From Bacillota bacterium (GTDB lineage: Bacteria > Bacillota > Bacilli > Paenibacillales > Paenibacillaceae), in contig JAEWAQ010000003.1 in assembly GCA_023391635.1 (NCBI GenBank), positions 1 through 64,000 of the forward strand: a DNA stretch of 64,000 nt. The letters are read 5' to 3'. This document shows positions 34,692 through 44,755 of this stretch, piece after piece (positions within the stretch are counted from its first letter, which is position 1; each line of letters begins with the position of its first letter). A model generated the notes under the pieces. It was not told the origin of the DNA. It was given only the letters and a program-made list of their open reading frames with translations, and did no database searches. Position numbers and translations under genes: made by a program.

Positions 34692-36476
34692 ATGGAGATT
34701 TTTAAGCGGATCTTCAATCCGTTCAGGACATTGACCGGCAAACTGATTATTTTACTGCTATCCGTACTGCTGCTGGCATTCTTCACATCCTCCTATATCG
34801 CGTATCGGCTGCATCTGAACATTTCCAATAAGGAAATCAGCGAACAATTTTTTCAACGGGTCGGCCAAATGGCCGAACGCATCGATTTGCGGCTGCAAAC
34901 GATGTACCGCATGTCGGATCAACTGGTGTTTGACAAGCAAGTTGTCCGAAGCCTGGCGAACCTTAATGCGGGCTTCCCTTTAACCGTTGAGGAACAAAGC
35001 GACTTGAACTGGGCGCTGAATCAATTTTTCTTTAGCGTTACCGACCTGGCCGCACTTTACATCTACGATTTGGAAGGCCGTCATATTATGCCCAGCAGCT
35101 CCATGCTGCCCGATCAGCTTGGAAGCAACATCAGAGCTCGTATGTTGGAGTTGCTGGACGGCTCGGACGGAGAACTCGTCTGGGAAAGAGGAACCTTGCA
35201 GTATGACGAGATCGTACACGGCGAAATATTCAGCGATAGTCCGATCATTCTCGCCGCTCGTTATATGAAGGACAATCGGGCGCGTATTTATGGCGTCCTT
35301 GTGCTTGTTATTCATGAAAGCATTTTCAGCAACGATCTTCATAAGGCCATCGGAGGAACCCAGGGACGCGTCTATTTAATGGATAAGAAAGGAAATCTGT
35401 TGTATACGGACGAACCGTTGAAAGAAAAGATCAACCTGTCTTTACTGCGCTCCGTTAGAGACGTGTCCAGTCTGGAAGAAGACGGCCTCCCCTACTTGTA
35501 TACCCGTGCGGAGATCAGAAAATCGACCTTTCACCTGATCAGCAGCATTTCCACGAACGAGCTTTACCGCAAAAGCCGGATCATTCTTCGCGTAGCCTTG
35601 ATTAGCGCCATTTCCAGCATTTCCATCGCAGGTTTATTGATTTTTCTCATCATTCACCGCTTGCTGCTGCCTTTAAAAGCATTGGTGCGCGGGATGCAAC
35701 TTGTCCAGACGGGGAATTTGAATACGCGCATCCATATCGGTACCCGGGACGAACTGGCGTTCATCGGCAGCAGGTTCAACTCCATGATCGACCACATCGA
35801 TTCGCTGATCAAGGAAGTGTACGAGAAGCAGCTTCGGGAGCGGGAAGCGGAATTGTCCATGCTGCAAGCCCAATTGAACCCGCATTTTTTATACAATACG
35901 CTGGATATGATCCACAGCAAGCTCTACTTGCAAGACGATCGCGAGACCGCCTCGCTAGTCATCAATCTGGCCTCGATGCTGCGCTACATTCTCGAACCGC
36001 CGACGGACGCAACCGTACGCTCCGAACTGGAGCAAGCGCGCAATTATTTAAGCCTGCAGCAAGCGCGGTTCCCAAATCATCTGCAGGTGAGCCTGGAAGT
36101 CGAGGATGATGTGCTTGATTGCCGGATTCTCCGGTTTCTGCTTCAGCCTTTGATCGAGAACTGTTTCGTGCACGGCTTCAGAGATCATGTCAAGATGATG
36201 CGGGTAAACATATGCGCCTATCGCGAGCAGCGCTTTCTGATCATCGAGATTTCGGACAATGGCATCGGATTTTCCGGCGATCTGCATGAGTTGAAGAACG
36301 GGCAACAATCAGACCGCAGGCGGATTGGTCTGCGCAACGTCATCCGCCGGATCGAGCTCGTATACGGAAAGCCCTATACTTTGGAACTCCATAGTCGGAA
36401 AGGGGAAGGAGCCCGGTTTCGGCTTCGTTTGCCCTATGATATCCAGGAACAGGGCCGCAAGGAGGAAGACAGATGA
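34692..36476 (+). CDS. YesM-type sensor histidine kinase
   Basis: Senses an extracellular sugar signal and phosphorylates the YesN-type regulator encoded next. The 594-residue product has membrane spans at about 15-35 and 300-320, an extracellular Cache-like region between, a HAMP domain (about 320-372) and a His_kinase domain with H398 in LNPHFLYNTLDMIHS and the N-box PLIENCFVHGF. AAGGTGGG precedes the ATG. The stop overlaps the start of the next gene by 4 bp. As first gene of the long unit that runs to about 47186, it probably controls the importer and enzymes that follow. Confidence 0.92.
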   Translation: MEIFKRIFNPFRTLTGKLIILLLSVLLLAFFTSSYIAYRLHLNISNKEISEQFFQRVGQMAERIDLRLQTMYRMSDQLVFDKQVVRSLANLNAGFPLTVEEQSDLNWALNQFFFSVTDLAALYIYDLEGRHIMPSSSMLPDQLGSNIRARMLELLDGSDGELVWERGTLQYDEIVHGEIFSDSPIILAARYMKDNRARIYGVLVLVIHESIFSNDLHKAIGGTQGRVYLMDKKGNLLYTDEPLKEKINLSLLRSVRDVSSLEEDGLPYLYTRAEIRKSTFHLISSISTNELYRKSRIILRVALISAISSISIAGLLIFLIIHRLLLPLKALVRGMQLVQTGNLNTRIHIGTRDELAFIGSRFNSMIDHIDSLIKEVYEKQLREREAELSMLQAQLNPHFLYNTLDMIHSKLYLQDDRETASLVINLASMLRYILEPPTDATVRSELEQARNYLSLQQARFPNHLQVSLEVEDDVLDCRILRFLLQPLIENCFVHGFRDHVKMMRVNICAYREQRFLIIEISDNGIGFSGDLHELKNGQQSDRRRIGLRNVIRRIELVYGKPYTLELHSRKGEGARFRLRLPYDIQEQGRKEEDR

Positions 36477-37984
36477 TCGGAAAAGTACTGATCGTGGACG
36501 ATGAACCGTTAGTGCGTTGCACGCTGCGCAAAATGATCGAGTCCAACCCTACCGGATGGCATATCGTCGGCGAAGCGCAGAACGGCCGGGAAGCGCTGGC
36601 AGCGCTGGATGATTTCGACCCGGATCTGATCATCACGGATGTGCGCATGCCCATGATGAACGGCCTGGAATTAGCTGAAGAGATCCATAACGGCAAGCGC
36701 GACAGGATGGTCGTCATCCTGACGGGGCACAAAGATTTCGAGTATGCCCAAACGGCCTTGCGGCACGGGGTGTTGGAGTTTTTGCTCAAGCCTTGTTCCG
36801 AGCAGGAAGTATGCGCTATGCTTCGCAGGCTGCTCGCCAAGCTGTCCGAGGATGAGATTCGGCGCTTGCGTGAAGCGCGGTCGACGGAGGAAGCGACGAT
36901 TCGCGCCTGGGCTCATCGCATGCCCTATGACAAGGGCTCGATGAAACGGCTGCAATCGGAATGGTCCGACGGCTTTCTGTGCAGTATCAGCGTAAAGAGC
37001 TATTACCCGGCTCATAAAACGTATCGCGCTTCCGATTTGCTCATCTTGCAATTCGGTATTGAAAATATTGTACAGGAAATGGCTGAAAGCTTGTATGTTG
37101 ATGCCCGCGTCGTCTTGATTCGTCACGACCAGTTCTTCGTTCTCTTCAAGCAGCATCCGCAAGATCAAGGCCCGATATCCGATGCGGATCTTTTTCAACG
37201 CATCGTGGAGAAAGTGCGAAAGCTAATGGGAATCGAATTGGCCGTCAACCTGATCGGCCCATTTACGGCCTTGTCCGACCCCGGAATGGCTGAAGGCCTG
37301 CCATTGCTTCGCATGCATACGTTCCATTATGACAAACTGAAAACGCTTGAGAACCGATTCATGTCTTTTATCGTATCGGGGCAGCTTGATTTGCTTGAAC
37401 AAAATTTCCAATCCATCCTGCTCAAGATTGCCCAATTGTCTCTGGAGGAGGCGCGCACGGAAACGCTGGGCATGGTGTTGACGCTGGATACGATCGCCCG
37501 CAAGCATTGGAAAGCGCCGGGAAATGAGCGCGATGGGCAAGCAAACATCCGAGTCGTGCATGAGCTGGGATCGACGGAAGATGTCGTTCATTGGCTGAGT
37601 CAGGAATTGGAACGTTTTTTGCATTTATTGAATGAATCTCTGGGTTGCAGATCGGCCGGCATCATTCAGAGGGCGATGGCGTACATGGAGCGTTCTTACA
37701 TGTCCGGATGCAGCTTGCAGGATGTGGCGGCGCATGTTTATTTGAACCCCAAGTACTTCAGCGTGCTGTTCAAGAAAGAAACGGGCGAAAGCTTCGTGCA
37801 ATATTTAACCCGCATCCGGCTGCAAAAAGCGCAGATGCTGCTCAATAATACCGAACTTCCGGTCACCGAAATCGCCATCCGCGCTGGATACGACGATCCG
37901 AATTATTTTTCCACGGTTTTTCGCAAGGAATTCGGCATGTCGCCGAACGAATATCGCAAATCCCGAATCGAGAGCAGGAAATAG
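36473..37984 (+). CDS. YesN-type response regulator with AraC DNA-binding domain
   Basis: The 503-residue regulator has a receiver domain (about 1-120) with D10/D9 acidic pocket, phosphoacceptor D56 in IITDVRMP and K106 in LLKPCSE. A middle linker of unassigned function follows, then an AraC helix-turn-helix domain (about 400-500, ending FRKEFGMSPNEYR). It should activate the downstream sugar-uptake genes when phosphorylated by the preceding kinase. A direct repeat of GTACGCG at 37995-38023, just before the binding-protein gene, is a candidate target. Confidence 0.92.
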   Translation: MIGKVLIVDDEPLVRCTLRKMIESNPTGWHIVGEAQNGREALAALDDFDPDLIITDVRMPMMNGLELAEEIHNGKRDRMVVILTGHKDFEYAQTALRHGVLEFLLKPCSEQEVCAMLRRLLAKLSEDEIRRLREARSTEEATIRAWAHRMPYDKGSMKRLQSEWSDGFLCSISVKSYYPAHKTYRASDLLILQFGIENIVQEMAESLYVDARVVLIRHDQFFVLFKQHPQDQGPISDADLFQRIVEKVRKLMGIELAVNLIGPFTALSDPGMAEGLPLLRMHTFHYDKLKTLENRFMSFIVSGQLDLLEQNFQSILLKIAQLSLEEARTETLGMVLTLDTIARKHWKAPGNERDGQANIRVVHELGSTEDVVHWLSQELERFLHLLNESLGCRSAGIIQRAMAYMERSYMSGCSLQDVAAHVYLNPKYFSVLFKKETGESFVQYLTRIRLQKAQMLLNNTELPVTEIAIRAGYDDPNYFSTVFRKEFGMSPNEYRKSRIESRK

Positions 37985-37994
37985 AATTTTTCCA

Positions 37995-38045
37995 GAAGTA
38001 CGCGTTTTTATTGAAGGTACGCGGCCGGTTTCATTCGTACAATGA
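37995..38045 (+). promoter_or_regulatory. Candidate YesN operator and promoter for the binding-protein gene
   Basis: GAAGTACGCG (37995-38004) and GAAGGTACGCG (38013-38023) form a direct repeat about 19 bp apart. A TACAAT -10 box lies at 38040-38045 without a recognisable -35. The second repeat occupies the -35 position, as at many AraC-activated promoters. Confidence 0.5.
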
Positions 38046-38088
38046 GGTTATTCAGCCAAGCTGAAAAACATCATGAAGGAGGATTTGC

Positions 38089-39450
38089 ATGCAGCGAATC
38101 GGGAAGAAAGCGCTAGCGGTTTGGATGATGTGCGTCATGTTGCTGGCGGCATGCAGCGGCAAGGAGGCGGCGCCCTCGAATACGCCGCAAGGGGAGCCGC
38201 CGGCCGGCCAAAAGCAGATTACGATCGATTATTGGACGATCCCCGTGTTCAAGAACGTCGAAGGGGCGCCCGGCCAAAATTTCGGCGATTGGGAGCAGTA
38301 CATGCTCGAGCAATTCCGCAAAGATCATCCCAACGTAAAAATCAACTTTCAGATGATTCCGATCAACGAAGTGGAACAGAAGGTGACGATTGCGCTGGCG
38401 GGCAACAATCCTCCGGATATTTTACTGGATGGGTTGGACAAACGATTGAGCAAGTATATTCAATTCGACAAAAGTGAGCCGATCGACGATTTCCTTGAAA
38501 ACGACAAAGGGGATTACATCGATAGCTACCTGAAGCCGTTCTACTACAACGGCAAGCTCTACGGCGTCCCCATGAGCATCAATGCGGAGTACTTTTTCCT
38601 GAACAAAACGATATTCAAGAACAAAGGCCTGGAGCACCTGATTCCGGAGGACCGCGATTGGACGATCGAAGAATGGCGGGACGCGATGAGGCAGGTGTCC
38701 GGAGACGGCGTCTACGGCACGGCTCTCTTCGCGGGAAGCGAACAGTCGGATGAAATGAACTTGCTTTATTTGCTGGGCAACGGCGCGGAGCAATGGAATG
38801 AGGCCAGCACGCAGGTTACGTTGGACCAATACCCGGAAGCAAGCGAGATGCTGCAAATTTTTAACGATATGGTGGCAGAAGGCTCCATCGCTCCCGGTCC
38901 GGCATCCCTGAAAAATACGGATATGCTGGAGCTGTTCAAACAAGGCAAACTGGCCATGATTCCATGGGCGCAAAGCCTCTACGGCATTGTGGCGGATGGC
39001 CAGCAAGACGGATCCGTCGTGAAGGATCTGGAACTGTACGGCATGAAGCCGGTTCATAAGGAAAGTGTGGTACCCCAGGTGGCCTTGTCCTATACCGGCT
39101 ATACCGTGTTTAAACAAAATGATCCGGAAAAGCGCGAGATGATCAAGAAATTGATTCAATTCATCACCACATCGGAAAATATGAAAAAACTGGGACAAGC
39201 CGTTACCCGAATTCCGCCGCGTATTTCCTCGGCATACGTGACGGAAAATCCCGATATGGCGGCCATGAACGAGATTGTCACCACGCTTCCAATGGCCAAC
39301 CTCGGGATGTCCAATCCGATGTACAGCGATATTCGCGTGCTCTGGTATCCGTCGTTCCAAGCGGCGCTGCTCGGCAAATTGACGCCTCAACAAGCGTTGG
39401 AGGATTATGCGCGCAAAGCGAACGAAGTGTTGAAAATGAAGCAAAAATAA
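38089..39450 (+). CDS. Lipoprotein extracellular solute-binding protein (family 1)
   Basis: Binds the sugar taken up by the two permeases that follow. The 453-residue precursor has a lipobox MLLAAC near residue 22 and the bacterial extracellular solute-binding family 1 fold, seen in NPPDILLDGLDKRL and AMIPWAQSLYGIV. AAGGAGG lies just upstream of the ATG. It is the first gene after the two-component system, and a candidate activator site lies in the 104-bp gap before it, so expression is probably inducible. Confidence 0.9.
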   Translation: MQRIGKKALAVWMMCVMLLAACSGKEAAPSNTPQGEPPAGQKQITIDYWTIPVFKNVEGAPGQNFGDWEQYMLEQFRKDHPNVKINFQMIPINEVEQKVTIALAGNNPPDILLDGLDKRLSKYIQFDKSEPIDDFLENDKGDYIDSYLKPFYYNGKLYGVPMSINAEYFFLNKTIFKNKGLEHLIPEDRDWTIEEWRDAMRQVSGDGVYGTALFAGSEQSDEMNLLYLLGNGAEQWNEASTQVTLDQYPEASEMLQIFNDMVAEGSIAPGPASLKNTDMLELFKQGKLAMIPWAQSLYGIVADGQQDGSVVKDLELYGMKPVHKESVVPQVALSYTGYTVFKQNDPEKREMIKKLIQFITTSENMKKLGQAVTRIPPRISSAYVTENPDMAAMNEIVTTLPMANLGMSNPMYSDIRVLWYPSFQAALLGKLTPQQALEDYARKANEVLKMKQK

Positions 39451-39494
39451 CGTTCGATGTCCGTGAATGACGGTTGAGAAAGGGGGACCTTCCA

Positions 39495-40418
39495 ATGGGA
39501 ACGCACAACACCGCATGGCAGCCAAGAGCAGGAACGGGTTTACCCCCTTCTCTATCGCGGAAATGGAAAAGCCATTTGTGGGGATATTTCTTCATTCTTC
39601 CGAATTTGCTGCTTATTATCCTGTTTTTTTTGTATCCGCTGTTCGAAGCGTTCCGGTTAAGCTTCACGGATGCAAGCATCGGTCCGTCATCCTATATCGG
39701 GCTTGACAATTATGCGCGATTATTTGGCGATGAGACTTTCCTGCGATCGTTAAAAAACACACTTCTATTCGCAGTCATTATCGTGCCTGTCATCATTGTC
39801 GTCTCCTTCACGCTGGCAGCCTTGATGCAGAACATCGGCAACGGCGCCAAATCGCTGTTCAGAATCCTGTTCTACGTACCGACGATTTGTACGCCCGTTG
39901 TGCTGACGATGGTCTGGTCCTGGATGTACAACACGAATACGGGGCTGCTGAATTATTTGACCGGCTTGATCGGCTTTCAGCCAATCGAATGGCTGGGTTC
40001 TCCTTCCACGGCGATTGCCGCCATGTGCGTGGTCGTGATCAGTTGGTCGATCGGTCAGCCGCTTATCCTTTATTTGTCCTCCATGGACGCCATACCCAAG
40101 GAGTATTATGAAGCCGCGCAGATCGACGGCGCGCGCAGCTTGCAGCGGTTTCGCCATATTACGCTGCCCATGGTCGCGCATACCAGTTTGTTCGTCATCA
40201 TTACGACCACGATCTCGGTGTTTCAAATCTTTGTCGTCATTAAGCTGCTGACGGCCGGAGGACCGTTCTACAGCACCGAAACGTTAGTCTACACCATTTA
40301 TCGCACGGCTTTCAGTTCCACGCAATTCGGTTTGGCCGCCGCGCAGAGCATCGTTCTTTTCCTGATTATTATGGTGGTCTCCATCGTCCAATTGCGGTTT
40401 TTCAAAGCCGATCACTGA
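39495..40418 (+). CDS. Sugar ABC transporter permease (MalF/UgpA type)
   Basis: The 307-residue product has six membrane segments and the EAA loop YEAAQIDGARSLQRFRHITLP. Together with the next gene it forms the channel. The start is the ATG at 39495, with GAAAGGGGGA upstream; an in-frame TTG 21 bp earlier would put the ribosome site inside the gene. Confidence 0.9.
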   Translation: MGTHNTAWQPRAGTGLPPSLSRKWKSHLWGYFFILPNLLLIILFFLYPLFEAFRLSFTDASIGPSSYIGLDNYARLFGDETFLRSLKNTLLFAVIIVPVIIVVSFTLAALMQNIGNGAKSLFRILFYVPTICTPVVLTMVWSWMYNTNTGLLNYLTGLIGFQPIEWLGSPSTAIAAMCVVVISWSIGQPLILYLSSMDAIPKEYYEAAQIDGARSLQRFRHITLPMVAHTSLFVIITTTISVFQIFVVIKLLTAGGPFYSTETLVYTIYRTAFSSTQFGLAAAQSIVLFLIIMVVSIVQLRFFKADH

Positions 40419-40444
40419 GACGCCGAACAGAAAGGAGGATTGGC

Positions 40445-41260
40445 ATGAACGCTGTCAGGATCCTCAAATACACCGTGCTCATCTTCGGCGCCATCCTACT
40501 GGTGTTCCCTTTATACTGGATGATTACCGGCTCATTCAAGCCCGCTCTGTCCTTGTGGTCGGTTCCGCCCGAATGGGTTCCGAAGCAGTTCACCTGGAAG
40601 CACTATCGCGAATTGTTCGACCAGAATCCCGCCTGGCGATGGGCATGGAACAGCGTGTTCACGGGAATCGTCTCGGTGCTCTTCATCTTGCTGTTCTCCG
40701 CGATGGCGGGATATGCCTATGCCAAGAAGAAATTCCCCGGGCACACGTTGCTGTTCTTTCTCGTGATTGCGACGATGATGATGCCGAGCCAGGTCACGCT
40801 GATTCCGCTCTATCAATTTATTTCACGCCTGGGATTGCTCGATACGTACACGGGTTTTATTGTGCCGCTGCTGGCGTTTCCATTCGGCGTATTTCTGATC
40901 CGTCAATTCGTGCGATATATTCCGGATGAAATCCATCAAGCAGCCAGCATCGACGGTGCGGGCGAACTGCAAATTTTTGTCCGGATGGTTGTTCCGCTTA
41001 TCCTTCCCGCGCTGGGAGCTCTGGCCATCTTTTCGTTCATGCATATTTGGAATGACTTCATCTGGCAATTGGTCGTGCTGCAGCGGGGCACGATGAAGAC
41101 ATTGCCGCTTGGCGTCGCTTCGTTGATCGAGCAAGACTTTTCCATCAACTACGGCCTTGCCATGGCCGGCGGCACGATCGCAGCCGTTCCGCTGATTCTG
41201 TTTTTCCTGCTGTTCCAGAAGAGCTTCATTCGCGGCATCGCGTTGGGAGCCGAAAAATAA
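40445..41260 (+). CDS. Carbohydrate ABC transporter permease (MalG/UgpE type)
   Basis: The 271-residue product has six membrane segments, the EAA loop HQAASIDGAGELQIFVRMVVP and the C-terminus QKSFIRGIALGAEK typical of MalG-like subunits. AAAGGAGG precedes the ATG. It lies in the same operon as the binding protein and the upstream permease. Confidence 0.92.
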   Translation: MNAVRILKYTVLIFGAILLVFPLYWMITGSFKPALSLWSVPPEWVPKQFTWKHYRELFDQNPAWRWAWNSVFTGIVSVLFILLFSAMAGYAYAKKKFPGHTLLFFLVIATMMMPSQVTLIPLYQFISRLGLLDTYTGFIVPLLAFPFGVFLIRQFVRYIPDEIHQAASIDGAGELQIFVRMVVPLILPALGALAIFSFMHIWNDFIWQLVVLQRGTMKTLPLGVASLIEQDFSINYGLAMAGGTIAAVPLILFFLLFQKSFIRGIALGAEK

Positions 41261-41273
41261 GAGAGGTACTGAC

Positions 41274-42143
41274 ATGCAAAAAATCGGCTTTATCGGGTTG
41301 GGCAGAATGGGGAGCGGAATCAGCCGGAATATGATCAAGGCGGGCTATCCGGTTGCTGTATTCGATATCGATGCAGACAACCTGAAGGCGTTCGCCGATG
41401 AAGGATTCGCCGCCCCGAGCAAGCGGCAGCTTATGGAAGAGAGCGATGTGATCTTCCTGTCGTTGCCCGGTTCCCCCCAAGTTGAAGAAACGGTAGTTGA
41501 ATGTATCCGCTACGGGGCTTCCGGCAAGACGATCGTCGATTTGAGCACCAGCTACCCCTTGTCGTCGCAAAAGCTGTACGAACAAGTCGGGAAGGCCGGC
41601 GGCCGGTTCGCGGACGCATCGCTCACGGGTACGCCCGTCCATGCGCAGGAAGGTTCCTTAATCGTCACGTTCGGCGGCGACCGGGAAACGTTCGATGCTT
41701 GCTCGCCGATCCTGGCCTGCATTGCTTCCCGCGGCGTTCACTATATGGGCGGCGCAGGGGCCGGCAATATCGCCAAGTTGGCCAATAACTATTTGGCCAT
41801 CATGTACGTAGCGCTGTATGCGGAGATATTTCCGCTTGCCGAGAAGATGGGGTTCGACACGCGTCAACTGTTTGAGGTGATCGGGCTAAGCGGCGTTGCC
41901 TGCCCGATGTACCAGCGCAATGCATCCAAGATCGTCGACCGAACCTATGACCTGTCGTTTTCGCTTGATCTGGCTTTAAAAGATCTCGGTTATACCAAAA
42001 AGCTGTTTGAAGAGCTTCATGTTCCGTCCTATGTGCTGGACGGGGGGCTTGCCTTGCTGCGCTTCGGTCAATTGAAAGGTTATGGCGGGAACGATTTGTC
42101 CGAGATGTCCAGGATCGTTCGCGAGTTTGCAGGTTTGGAGTAG
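41274..42143 (+). CDS. NAD(P)-dependent beta-hydroxyacid dehydrogenase (GarR/3-hydroxyisobutyrate family)
   Basis: Oxidises or reduces a beta-hydroxyacid such as tartronate semialdehyde/glycerate or 3-hydroxyisobutyrate. The 289-residue product has an N-terminal Rossmann motif GLGRMGSG (7-14), the substrate motif DASLTGTPVHAQEGSL and the catalytic Lys in GNIAKLANN. Only 13 bp separate it from the permease gene. In this operon a GarR-like step, turning a sugar-acid fragment into glycerate, is reasonable but unproved. Confidence 0.88.
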   Translation: MQKIGFIGLGRMGSGISRNMIKAGYPVAVFDIDADNLKAFADEGFAAPSKRQLMEESDVIFLSLPGSPQVEETVVECIRYGASGKTIVDLSTSYPLSSQKLYEQVGKAGGRFADASLTGTPVHAQEGSLIVTFGGDRETFDACSPILACIASRGVHYMGGAGAGNIAKLANNYLAIMYVALYAEIFPLAEKMGFDTRQLFEVIGLSGVACPMYQRNASKIVDRTYDLSFSLDLALKDLGYTKKLFEELHVPSYVLDGGLALLRFGQLKGYGGNDLSEMSRIVREFAGLE

Positions 42144-42156
42144 GGGGCTCAGGCCG

Positions 42157-43464
42157 ATGGGCGACACATTCGATGCGCGTGAACAGTTGAACTTCTATAC
42201 CGGCCATTTGGCGAACGACCTGCTGCCGTTCTGGCTGCGCGCGGTCGATTGGGAAGATGGCGGGTTTTACAACTGTTACGATAACACGGGAAGCAGATTG
42301 GTCCGTGAAGACAAGTACACGTGGTCCCAAGGCAGATTCGTATGGATATTTTCCAAGCTTGCAGTGTTGCGGTCCAAGATGTTCGGCTCGGACGAGCGGC
42401 AAAGATGGCTGGAGCTGGCCGGCCACGGCGCGCGCTTTCTCATGCGTCATGCCGTATTGGACAACGGACATTGTACGTTTCTCATGGACAAGCACGGAAG
42501 GCCGATTCCCAGCGCGCCCGATACGCCATACGACGCGAGCATCTTCGCCGATTGCTTCGTTGCGATCGGCCTCGCCCAATATGCGGCGGCAGCGAAAGAT
42601 CGGGCGAGTCTGGCATTCGCCAAACAATTATACGCATCCATTCGGAACCGCATCCGAACGGGCGATTACCTCATGGCGCCTTACCCGACACCTGACGGTT
42701 ACAGGTCCCACAGCATTCCGATGATTCTGTTGAATGTCACGCATGAATTGCTTGAAGCGGCAACGCTGCTGGAAGACGGCGACGGCGAGGCGCTTGTGCT
42801 GAGCATGCAAAGCTTGATCGCGCAAATCATGCACGATTTCACGGATGAGAACGGCATCTTGCACGAAATGATTCGCGAGGACGGCAGCCGTTCGGATACG
42901 ACGCTGCTGGACCGATACTGCAATCCCGGCCACGCCATCGAAGATATGTGGTTTGTCATTCACGCATCCATGCACTTGCAGCAGGGCGGCTATATCAAAA
43001 AAGCCGGCGAGATCGTGAAAAATATGATGCGAATCGGCTGGGACGAGCCGTACGGCGGATTGCTGTTGTTTGTCGATCAAGAGGGCGGGAAACCGCGAGG
43101 GGATACTGCCGGGATGGATCAGGCCGCCATGGTTGGACAGATCGGGAACAACTGGCATCAGAAGCTTTGGTGGCCGCATTCGGAGGCGTTATATACGACA
43201 CTGCTTTGCTATCGAATGACCGGGGATCCGGATTTTCTGCGAGACTACGAGCGGGTTCGCGAATACACGTTCCGCACGTTTCCGAACCCGGACAAGCGTA
43301 TAGGCGAATGGATTCAAATCCGCAGCCGCGGCGGAGAACCGGCCGGCAACGTCGTGGCGCTGCCCGTCAAGGATCCGTATCACATTATACGCAATGTGGC
43401 ATTGATCATTGAATTGCTGGAAGGGATGTCAAATGGAACACGCAAGGAGTGGGCAATCGGATGA
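42157..43464 (+). CDS. N-acylglucosamine 2-epimerase (AGE) superfamily protein
   Basis: A 435-residue alpha/alpha-barrel protein. AGE-superfamily members interconvert sugars at C2 or aldose/ketose forms (GlcNAc/ManNAc, cellobiose, mannose isomerases). Family-like features include DLLPFWLRAVDWEDGGFYNC near the N-terminus, YTWSQGRFVWIFSKL and NWHQKLWWPHSEALYTTLL, with conserved Trp and His residues that line the active site. The start at 42157 follows GGAGTAGGGGG; a longer frame overlapping the previous gene is not supported. It overlaps the next gene by 4 bp. Confidence 0.82.
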   Translation: MGDTFDAREQLNFYTGHLANDLLPFWLRAVDWEDGGFYNCYDNTGSRLVREDKYTWSQGRFVWIFSKLAVLRSKMFGSDERQRWLELAGHGARFLMRHAVLDNGHCTFLMDKHGRPIPSAPDTPYDASIFADCFVAIGLAQYAAAAKDRASLAFAKQLYASIRNRIRTGDYLMAPYPTPDGYRSHSIPMILLNVTHELLEAATLLEDGDGEALVLSMQSLIAQIMHDFTDENGILHEMIREDGSRSDTTLLDRYCNPGHAIEDMWFVIHASMHLQQGGYIKKAGEIVKNMMRIGWDEPYGGLLLFVDQEGGKPRGDTAGMDQAAMVGQIGNNWHQKLWWPHSEALYTTLLCYRMTGDPDFLRDYERVREYTFRTFPNPDKRIGEWIQIRSRGGEPAGNVVALPVKDPYHIIRNVALIIELLEGMSNGTRKEWAIG

Positions 43465-44738
43465 GTATCATCAAAACGCTGCTGCAGCCGATACCGATTC
43501 CTCCTGTGGTCCGGGTACGGCAGAAATTCGACGATAGCCGCATCGAGAACATCGGAGAGCAAGTCAGGCGTGAGTTGCACAAGCCGAATGTCTTGGATCG
43601 CATTCGGCCGGGGCAACGCGTTGCGGTCGCGGTCGGCAGCCGCGGCATCAACCGGATCGACGCGATTGTCCGGTCTACCTTGGACGCCTTGCGATCCGTG
43701 GGAGCCGAACCTTTTATCGTCCCGTGCATGGGCAGCCATGGCGGCGCAACGGCCGAAGGTCAGACGGAGATCCTCCGGCAGCTTGGCATGACGGAAGCGT
43801 CGATGGGGGCGCCGATCGTCTCTTCCATGGACGTGGTGCAGATTGCCAGCCTGGATAACGGTCTGCCGGTGTATGCGGATCGGCATGCGGCGGCAGCCGA
43901 TGCTGTCGTCGTCATTAACCGGATCAAGCCTCATACGGCTTTTAGGGGGCCTTACGAGAGCGGCGTGCTCAAGATGATTGCCGTCGGCTTGGGAAAGCAG
44001 AAAGGCGCCGAAAGCATTCATCAGCTGGGATTCAAGCATATGGCGGAGACGGTGCCGCTGGTGGCCAAGGTTGTCATGGATAAGTTGCCTGTTCGCTTCG
44101 GCATCGCCATTGTGGAAAATGCCTATGACCAGACATGTCTGATCGAAGCCTTGCCGGTCGAGCAAATAGCGAAACGGGAGAAGGAGCTTCTGGAAGAAGC
44201 GAAGAGGCGCATGCCCCGCATCCTGTTCGATTCTTTCGACGTGCTGGTTGTCGATTATATCGGAAAAAATATTAGCGGCGACGGCATGGATCCGAATGTG
44301 ACGGGGCGCTTTCCTACGAAATACGCATACGGCGGGCCGGAAGTCACGAAGATTGTCGCGCTGGACCTGACGCCCGAATCGAAAGGAAATGCCGCCGGAG
44401 TCGGGCTTTCCGATTTTACCACGAAACGCATGGTGGATAAAATGAACCCGGACGCTACTTACGCCAATGGCCTGACTTCGACGGTATGTTTGCCCTGCAA
44501 CATCTCGACCACGCTGGAGAATGACTTGTTGGCCATCAAAGCGGCGGTAAAAACATGCAATATTCTGGATTACCGTCAATGCCGGCTCGTACGGATCAAG
44601 AATACGCTGCACTTGGGCGAGATCGAAATATCCGCAAGCATGCTGGCGGAAGCTGCCCGTCTTCCGAATATTGAGGTGTTGACGGCTCCGTACGAATGGT
44701 CTTTTGACGAGCGAGGCAACTTGATGCCGGGCAATTAA
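43461..44738 (+). CDS. LarA-like (DUF2088) protein
   Basis: The 425-residue product resembles the N-terminal region of LarA, the nickel-pincer lactate racemase family, with the stretches GQRVAVAVGSRGINRID and PFIVPCMGSHGGATAEGQ. LarA relatives racemise or epimerise 2-hydroxyacids or sugar acids. The His motif NRIKPHTAF is present, as in LarA homologues. No LarB/LarC/LarE cofactor genes are in the window. The ATG at 43461 is supported by the ATGA overlap with the preceding gene and an AAGGAG upstream. Function in this operon: probably epimerisation of an open-chain sugar acid. Confidence 0.75.
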   Translation: MSIIKTLLQPIPIPPVVRVRQKFDDSRIENIGEQVRRELHKPNVLDRIRPGQRVAVAVGSRGINRIDAIVRSTLDALRSVGAEPFIVPCMGSHGGATAEGQTEILRQLGMTEASMGAPIVSSMDVVQIASLDNGLPVYADRHAAAADAVVVINRIKPHTAFRGPYESGVLKMIAVGLGKQKGAESIHQLGFKHMAETVPLVAKVVMDKLPVRFGIAIVENAYDQTCLIEALPVEQIAKREKELLEEAKRRMPRILFDSFDVLVVDYIGKNISGDGMDPNVTGRFPTKYAYGGPEVTKIVALDLTPESKGNAAGVGLSDFTTKRMVDKMNPDATYANGLTSTVCLPCNISTTLENDLLAIKAAVKTCNILDYRQCRLVRIKNTLHLGEIEISASMLAEAARLPNIEVLTAPYEWSFDERGNLMPGN

Positions 44739-44755
44739 TCGATGGAGGCCGGACG

